Origin: Candidatus Binatia bacterium | Lineage (GTDB): Bacteria; Desulfobacterota_B; Binatia; UBA9968; JAJDTQ01 | DNA: 19,450 bases | Direction: 5' to 3' | Assembly: GCA_022827045.1 (NCBI GenBank) | Contig: JAJDTQ010000188.1 | Coordinates: forward strand, 1 to 19,450 | Shown here: positions 14,913-19,450 of the stretch, one piece after another | Layout: the number at the start of each line of letters is the position of its first letter | Numbering within the stretch: position 1 is the stretch's first letter | Notes under the pieces: model-generated | The model's input: the letters and a program-made list of their open reading frames with translations, nothing else | Told to the model about the DNA's origin: nothing | Databases searched by the model: none | Program-made: the position numbers and the translations under genes

Positions 14913-16049
14913 ATGAGCGAGGATGCCGCCGGCACCGGCCTGCACACCGAAGACATGACCCTGAACGTGGGGCCGCAGCATCCGAGCACCCACGGCGTGC
15001 TGCGGTTCGTGGTCAAGACCGACGGCGAGGTCATCAACGAGGCCATCCCCGACGTCGGCTACCTGCACCGTTCCATCGAGAAGATCGGCGAGAAGTGCAC
15101 GTGGCACGGCTATGTTCCCTACACCGACCGCGCCGACTATCTCGCCGCCATGTTCGCCAACCAGGGCTTCTGCATGGCGGCGGAGCGGCTGGGCAACGTC
15201 GAGGTGCCGCCCCGCGGCGAGTACTGCCGGGTGATCGCCTGCGAGCTCAACCGTGTCGCCAGCCACCTCATCGCGGTGGGCACCTTCGGGCAGGACATCG
15301 GCGCCATCACGCCCTTCCTCCACGCGCTCCGGGAGCGGGAGAGCATCAATGACCTGATGGAGGAGATCTGCGGCGCCCGCCTCACCTACAACTACCTCCG
15401 CATCGGCGGCGTCGGTTACGACATCAAGCCGGAGACATGCGCGCGGATCACCGCTTTCCTGGACCATTTCGAGCCCATCGTCGACGAGTACAACCGGCTG
15501 CTGTCGTACAACAAGATCTTCATCGAGCGGCTGGCCAACGTCGCGGTGATCTCCAAGGAGGACGCGCTCCAGTACAACCTGGTGGGTCCCAACCTGCGGG
15601 CCTCCGGCGTCCAGTGGGACATCCGCCGGGACATCCCCTACTCGGTCTATCCCGAGCTCGACTTCGAGGTGCCGGTGGGGCGCGGCGAGCGCGGCACCCT
15701 GGGGGACTCCTACGACCGTTACTACGTGCGCATCCGCGAGCTGATGGAGAGCTGCAAGATCCTCCGCCAGTGCCTCGACAAGATGCCCGACGGACCGGCC
15801 GTCGCCAAGGTGGCGCGCAAGTTCAAGCCGCCCGCCGGAGAGACCTACGTGCGCATCGAGGCGCCGCGCGGCGACATGGGATACTACGTGGTCAGCGACG
15901 GCAGCGAGTATCCCTACCGGGTGAGGATACGCACCGGCTCGTTCACCGCCATGAGCATTGTCGACAAGATCAGCCCGGGGATCATGGTCGCGGACCTGAT
16001 CGCGTTGATCGCGAGTCTCGACGTGGACGCCCCCGAGATCGACCGATAG
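14913..16049 (+). CDS. nuoD: NADH-quinone oxidoreductase subunit D
   Basis: 49-kDa-type subunit related to [NiFe]-hydrogenase large subunits. With NuoB it forms the quinone-reducing site. The 378 residues are near the usual 380-410. Key blocks are [17 protein letters not shown] with the quinone-site histidines His23 and His27, [24 protein letters not shown] with the quinone-site tyrosine, ELNRVASHL, and the ending DAPEIDR. The nickel-binding cysteines of hydrogenases are absent, as expected. An AAGGACGG Shine-Dalgarno sequence precedes ATG 14913. nuoH starts 9 bases after its stop, so nuoE, nuoF and nuoG are not between them. Confidence 0.97.
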   Translation: MSEDAAGTGLHTEDMTLNVGPQHPSTHGVLRFVVKTDGEVINEAIPDVGYLHRSIEKIGEKCTWHGYVPYTDRADYLAAMFANQGFCMAAERLGNVEVPPRGEYCRVIACELNRVASHLIAVGTFGQDIGAITPFLHALRERESINDLMEEICGARLTYNYLRIGGVGYDIKPETCARITAFLDHFEPIVDEYNRLLSYNKIFIERLANVAVISKEDALQYNLVGPNLRASGVQWDIRRDIPYSVYPELDFEVPVGRGERGTLGDSYDRYYVRIRELMESCKILRQCLDKMPDGPAVAKVARKFKPPAGETYVRIEAPRGDMGYYVVSDGSEYPYRVRIRTGSFTAMSIVDKISPGIMVADLIALIASLDVDAPEIDR

Positions 16050-16058
16050 AAAGCGCCG

Positions 16059-17264
16059 ATGGACTTCACAGTACAAGACCTGATCGCGACGTTGTTGCCG
16101 GGCGCCGTTCCGGCGGCGCTGGGCTATGCCCTGGCGGCAGTGGCGGTGGCCTTTGCCGTGCTGTCGTTCTTCGTGGCGCCCCTTGCCGGCGTGACGAGCT
16201 GGCTGGAACGGCGCGTATGGGCGCGCATGCAGTCGCGGGTCGGGCCCAACCGCGTAGGCCCGCAGGGAATTCTCCAGTGGCTGGCGGACGGGGTCAAGAA
16301 CATCCAGAAAGAGGACATCATCCCCGCGTCGGCCGACCGGAAGCTGTTCCTGCTGGCGCCCTATATCGTCTTCTCGGGGTTCCTCGGCGCCTTCGTGGTC
16401 ATCCCCTTCGGAAGTTGGCTGATACCCGCCGACCTGAACATCGGCATCCTCTACCTCCTGGCCATCACCTCCCTGGTGGTGGTGGGCATCCTGATGGCGG
16501 GCTGGTCGTCCAACAACAAGTGGTCGCTGCTGGGGGGCATGCGCTCGGCCGCCCAGATCGTCAGCTACGAGATACCCGCCGGGGTCGCGGTGCTGACCGT
16601 GATCTTCCTGTCCGGGACCCTCAGCATGCAGGGCATCATCAAGGCCCAGGGGTGGGCGCCGTGGGACTGGTTCATCTTCTACAACCCCTTCACCCTGGTG
16701 GCCTTCTTCCTGTTCTTCACGGCGGCGCTGGCCGAGGGTAACCGCACGCCCTTCGACATTCCCGAGGCCGAGTCCGAGCTGGTGGCCGGCTACGTGACCG
16801 AGTACAGCGGCATGCGCTTCCTCTTCTTCTTCTTCGCGGAGTGGGGCAACCTGTACGTCATCGGCGCCATCGCCGCGACGCTGTTCCTGGGCGGCTGGCA
16901 GATACCCGCGACGATCTTCGGCGTCACCATGGCCGAGCACCCGCTGCTCAAGGGCGTGCTGGAGTTCGCGGTCTTCTTCGTCAAGGCCTACTTCTGGGCC
17001 TTCGTCGCCATGTGGGTGCGGGGCACGCTGCCGCGGGTGCGGGTGGACCAGCTCATGGCCATGTGCTGGAAGTACATGGTGCCGATCTCGTTCATCTGCC
17101 TGTTCGGCACCATTGTGCTGCTGGTGATCTGGCCCGAGGGAAACACCGCCCTGACCATGGCCACGCTGGCGGTGTCGTGTCTGATCGTGCTTTATTTCAT
17201 CTGGCGGGTGGTCTACCAGATCATGCACTCGCGCCCCACCCTCTATCTCAAGCCGTACGTATAG
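16059..17264 (+). CDS. nuoH: NADH-quinone oxidoreductase subunit H
   Basis: Membrane subunit forming the quinone-access chamber and linking the peripheral arm to the proton pumps. At 401 residues it is longer than the E. coli form (about 325), as in several other phyla. Signature segments are WLERRVWARMQSRVGPNRVGPQGILQWLADGVKN (about 48-81), SYEIPAGVAVL and the acidic EGNRTPFDIPEAESELVAGYVTEYSGM loop (about 227-253). At least eight hydrophobic helices are visible. The extra length comes mainly from an additional hydrophobic C-terminal part ending in YLKPYV. It follows nuoD by 9 bases and precedes nuoI by 30. Confidence 0.96.
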   Translation: MDFTVQDLIATLLPGAVPAALGYALAAVAVAFAVLSFFVAPLAGVTSWLERRVWARMQSRVGPNRVGPQGILQWLADGVKNIQKEDIIPASADRKLFLLAPYIVFSGFLGAFVVIPFGSWLIPADLNIGILYLLAITSLVVVGILMAGWSSNNKWSLLGGMRSAAQIVSYEIPAGVAVLTVIFLSGTLSMQGIIKAQGWAPWDWFIFYNPFTLVAFFLFFTAALAEGNRTPFDIPEAESELVAGYVTEYSGMRFLFFFFAEWGNLYVIGAIAATLFLGGWQIPATIFGVTMAEHPLLKGVLEFAVFFVKAYFWAFVAMWVRGTLPRVRVDQLMAMCWKYMVPISFICLFGTIVLLVIWPEGNTALTMATLAVSCLIVLYFIWRVVYQIMHSRPTLYLKPYV

Positions 17265-17294
17265 GGGAAACGACCCACGGCCCGGGGAAACGCC

Positions 17295-17834
17295 ATGAAC
17301 GGAATCATCGAATACTGTCAGAACGTCAGGGACACGGTGCGGAGCATCTTCGAGGGTATGACCATCACCTTCTCGCACTTTGTCCGCGAGCCGTCCACCG
17401 TCCAGTATCCCGACCGCATCGCCAAGCAGGTGCAGGAGACCCTGCCGCTGCGCTACCGCGGCATCCTCGAGGTCGACATGGACATCTGCACGGGCTGCCT
17501 GGCGTGCGAGCGGGTGTGCCCCATCAACTGCATCGCGATCGGCATCGAGATGAACGCCGAGACGAAGCAGCGCGACTTCACCCTGTTCGACATCGACATT
17601 TGCAAGTGCATGTATTGCGGGCTCTGCATGGAGGCCTGCCCCACGGGATCCATCCGTCACACGCAGGAGTTCGAGGGCGCGTGCAACAATCCCGCCGGTC
17701 TTGTGCGGCACTTCGTCACCGAGAAGGTGCCACTCTACAAGCCGAAGAAGGGCGGGGAGACGGAACCCCGGATGATTCAGAAGGTGGATATCGGAAAGAC
17801 GTACATGGACGAGATAGCCGAGCCGGAAAACTGA
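17295..17834 (+). CDS. nuoI: NADH-quinone oxidoreductase subunit I (2x[4Fe-4S] ferredoxin-like)
   Basis: Electron-transfer subunit of the complex I Q module, carrying two [4Fe-4S] clusters (N6a and N6b) that hand electrons on towards NuoB. The 179-residue protein shows both cluster motifs: Cys65, Cys68, Cys71, Cys75-Pro (CTGCLACERVCP) and Cys105, Cys108, Cys111, Cys115-Pro (CMYCGLCMEACP). An extra cysteine, Cys103, directly precedes the second motif (ICKCMYC). The N-terminal amphipathic segment (about 1-30) resembles the membrane-contacting helix of the family. ATG 17295 follows a GGGGAAA Shine-Dalgarno sequence. Its nominal acceptor subunit, NuoB, is not encoded in this operon. Confidence 0.96.
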   Translation: MNGIIEYCQNVRDTVRSIFEGMTITFSHFVREPSTVQYPDRIAKQVQETLPLRYRGILEVDMDICTGCLACERVCPINCIAIGIEMNAETKQRDFTLFDIDICKCMYCGLCMEACPTGSIRHTQEFEGACNNPAGLVRHFVTEKVPLYKPKKGGETEPRMIQKVDIGKTYMDEIAEPEN

Positions 17835-17973
17835 CGGCCTGCAGGGCATGTCAGGATTCGCGAGACTATCTCGTCGGACAGGCTCCTGGCCCCCCGCCGC
17901 GGCGCAACCCTCTGATGGCCCGATTCGTTTGTTGCGGGCCGCTCGTCCTCCCATCTAAAGGGTGGTTTTGATC
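17835..17973. other. 139-base gap between nuoI and nuoJ
   Basis: This is the longest space inside the nuo cluster; the other gaps are 9-40 bases. A 36-codon open frame (17848-17958) runs through it, but its Arg/Pro/Ala-rich product resembles nothing known and is likely chance. No promoter, hairpin-plus-T-run terminator or RNA gene stands out. AAAGGGTGG at the end (17957-17965) is the nuoJ ribosome-binding site. Confidence 0.4.
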
Positions 17974-18480
17974 ATGGAGATTTCCATAGACGTTCTGATC
18001 TTCTATCTGGTTTCCCTCGTGGTGGTGGGGTCGGCCTGCATCGTGGCGTTCTCGCGCAACATCGTGCACTCGGCGTTCTCGCTGCTGGGTACCTTCGGCG
18101 GCGTGGCCGGGCTCTACGTGTTTCTCGGCGCCGACTTCGTGGCGGCGGTGCAGGTATTGATCTATGTCGGCGGCATTCTCGTGCTGATCCTGTTCGCGGT
18201 CATGCTGACCCACCGGATCAGCGACATCGACATCACCAACCGCACGGTGGGCCGGATTCCCGCGCTGGTGGCCGTGGTCGTGTTCCTGGGCATCCTGGTT
18301 TACGCCATCGGCGAGACCGACTGGGTGGAGGTCAAGGAAGTTGCGTTCGCGCCCACCACGGCGGTGATCGGCAACCTCTTTCTCGGCGATTACCTGCTGC
18401 CGTTCCAGATCGCCGCGGTGGTGCTGCTGGTGGCTCTCATCGGCGCCATCACGCTGTCGCGCAAGGAAATCAAGGAATAA
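17974..18480 (+). CDS. nuoJ: NADH-quinone oxidoreductase subunit J
   Basis: Small antiporter-associated membrane subunit of complex I, 168 residues with five hydrophobic helices. Diagnostic segments are SRNIVHSAFSLLGTFGGVAGLYVFLGADFVAAVQVLIYVGGILVLILFAVMLT (about 27-79), which contains the pi-bulge-type helix 3, and the final helix ending ALIGAITLSRKE. The frame opens at a GTG (17962), but the Shine-Dalgarno sequence at 17957-17965 is correctly spaced only for ATG 17974. nuoK starts 12 bases after the stop. Confidence 0.94.
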   Translation: MEISIDVLIFYLVSLVVVGSACIVAFSRNIVHSAFSLLGTFGGVAGLYVFLGADFVAAVQVLIYVGGILVLILFAVMLTHRISDIDITNRTVGRIPALVAVVVFLGILVYAIGETDWVEVKEVAFAPTTAVIGNLFLGDYLLPFQIAAVVLLVALIGAITLSRKEIKE

Positions 18481-18492
18481 GAGTCTCGCGAG

Positions 18493-18825
18493 ATGGCTGC
18501 ATACGCTGCAACGTTGACGAACGTCGGACTGGAACACTACCTGGTGGTGGCGGGCATCCTGTTCGCGCTGGGCATCTACATCGTGCTTACCCGGCGCAAC
18601 GCCATCGCCATTCTTCTTGGGGTGGAGCTGATCCTCAACTCGGCGGGACTGAACTACGTCGCGTTCTCGCACTTCAGCACCGGACAGGTGGACGGCCAGA
18701 TCTACACCGTGTTCATCATCATGCTGGCGGCTTCCGAGGCCGCCATCGGCCTGGCCATCGTCCTCGCCATCTACCAGCTCTTCAGCACCATCGACGTCGA
18801 GGCCACCGAGACGCTCAAGGACTAG
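18493..18825 (+). CDS. nuoK: NADH-quinone oxidoreductase subunit K
   Basis: MrpC-like membrane subunit of complex I, part of the proton-translocation path, 110 residues and three hydrophobic helices. The two functional membrane glutamates are present: Glu45 in GVELILNSAGLNYVAF and Glu82 in MLAASEAAIGLAIVLAIY, corresponding to E. coli Glu36 and Glu72. The protein has about ten extra residues at the N-terminus (MAAYAATLTNVGL) compared with the common 100-residue form. There is no ATG nearer the family start, so 18493 is kept although its Shine-Dalgarno sequence is weak. nuoL follows 18 bases later. Confidence 0.94.
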   Translation: MAAYAATLTNVGLEHYLVVAGILFALGIYIVLTRRNAIAILLGVELILNSAGLNYVAFSHFSTGQVDGQIYTVFIIMLAASEAAIGLAIVLAIYQLFSTIDVEATETLKD

Positions 18826-18843
18826 TCGCCTTCACGAGTTGCC

Positions 18844-19450
18844 ATGGATAACCCCGTTCAGACCGATTTTCTGCGTTGGATCGTGATCTTCCCGCTGCTG
18901 GGCGCGGCGCTGAACGGCCTGCTGGGCGCGCGCATCCAGGAGCGCGCGGGCAAGCGCATGGTGGCCCTTATCGCCTGCGCCCCGGTAACCCTGTCGTTCC
19001 TGTTCTCCCTGTGGGCCTTCAGCCGGCTCCTTGCCCTTCCGGCCAAGGAGCGGTTCCTCATCGACCACTTCTACACCTGGATCCCCATGGGCTCGTTCAG
19101 CGTCGACGTGGCCTTCTGGGTGGACCCCCTGTCGGCGATCATGATCCTGGTGGTGAGCGGCATCGGCGGACTGATCCACTTCTACTCCATCGGCTACATG
19201 CACGACGACCGCTCCATGTGGCGGTACTTCGCCTACCTGAACCTGTTCACCTTCTCCATGCTGCTGCTGGTGACCGGCGACAACCTGCTGCTCATGTTCG
19301 TGGGCTGGGAGGGCGTGGGGCTGTGCTCGTGGGCGCTCATCGGCTTCTGGTACACCGACCACACCAACACCCGCGCCGGCAACAAGGCCTTCATCGTCAA
19401 CCGCATCGGCGACTTCGGCTTCGTGCTGGGCATCTTCCTGCTCTACTGGA
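18844..19450 (+). CDS. nuoL: NADH-quinone oxidoreductase subunit L, 5' part (cut by window edge)
   Basis: Mrp-antiporter-like proton-pumping subunit of complex I. The first 202 codons are in the window and the frame is still open at 19450; the full protein is usually 610-700 residues. Recognisable parts are FPLLGAALNGLLGAR (helix 1), FWVDPLSAIMILVVSGIGGLIHFYSIGYM, and YLNLFTFSMLLLVTGDNLLLMFVGWEGVGLCSWALIGFWY with the key helix-5 glutamate Glu156. NKAFIVNRIGDFGFVLGIF carries Asp190. These match E. coli Glu144 and Asp178 with the same 34-residue spacing. ATG 18844 lies 18 bases after nuoK. nuoM and nuoN are expected to the right. Confidence 0.95.
   Translation, partial: MDNPVQTDFLRWIVIFPLLGAALNGLLGARIQERAGKRMVALIACAPVTLSFLFSLWAFSRLLALPAKERFLIDHFYTWIPMGSFSVDVAFWVDPLSAIMILVVSGIGGLIHFYSIGYMHDDRSMWRYFAYLNLFTFSMLLLVTGDNLLLMFVGWEGVGLCSWALIGFWYTDHTNTRAGNKAFIVNRIGDFGFVLGIFLLYW

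Noticed and set aside
14295..17954. A 1219-codon open frame on the minus strand opposite the nuo genes
   Set aside because: It lies wholly antisense to nuoC, nuoD, nuoH and nuoI, whose products are unmistakable. Its translation is His/Arg/Asp-rich with no domain pattern. Long antisense frames are expected in GC-rich genes.
17848..17958. 36-codon ORF between nuoI and nuoJ
   Set aside because: The product is Arg/Pro/Ala-rich without any known match, and such short frames are common by chance at this GC content.

Overview
This is a GC-rich (about two-thirds G+C by eye), densely coded chromosomal segment of a diderm (Gram-negative type) bacterium. The diderm call rests on the long YidC with a large periplasmic domain and on an RND pump with its periplasmic adaptor. 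Nothing looks like phage, plasmid or insertion sequence. The mix of genes (rpmH-rnpA-yidD-yidC-jag, nuo without an N-module cluster, a dihydroxyphthalate-decarboxylase-like protein, a RibBX-like enzyme) fits an uncultured deltaproteobacterial, Tectomicrobia or Binatota-like lineage. That placement is inference and could be wrong.

Layout. (1) 9-3301, plus strand: the conserved block often found near the replication origin, rpmH, rnpA, yidD, yidC and jag (ribosomal protein L34, RNase P protein, membrane-insertion factors, KH/R3H RNA-binding protein). mnmE, a common next gene, is absent. (2) 3359-8459, plus: a self-contained efflux cassette of TetR repressor, periplasmic adaptor and RND permease. 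It has a perfect 9-2-9 palindromic operator in front and ATGA stop/start overlaps between the genes; no outer-membrane channel gene is present. (3) 8456-10941, plus: proS and pyrF, overlapping by ATGA. They are driven by a near-consensus sigma-70 promoter whose -35 box overlaps the RND stop codon; the predicted start of transcription is practically at the proS ATG, so the mRNA may be leaderless. (4) 11006-12115, plus: a RibB (DHBP synthase) fused to a RibA-like domain that has lost its zinc cysteines. (5) 12129-13777, minus: two convergent genes, an unrecognised 194-residue protein and a 330-residue 4,5-dihydroxyphthalate decarboxylase / periplasmic-binding-fold protein. (6) 13964 to the right edge, plus: respiratory complex I genes nuoA, C, D, H, I, J, K and the start of nuoL.

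The most notable points are the absence of nuoB between nuoA and nuoC (only 40 bp lie there), the absence of nuoEFG between nuoD and nuoH, the degenerate RibA domain, the likely leaderless proS transcript, and a 9-base operator half-site in front of tetR that recurs at the nuoA -35 region. I see no convincing wholly new system. The most open gene is the unrecognised minus-strand protein at 12129-12713.
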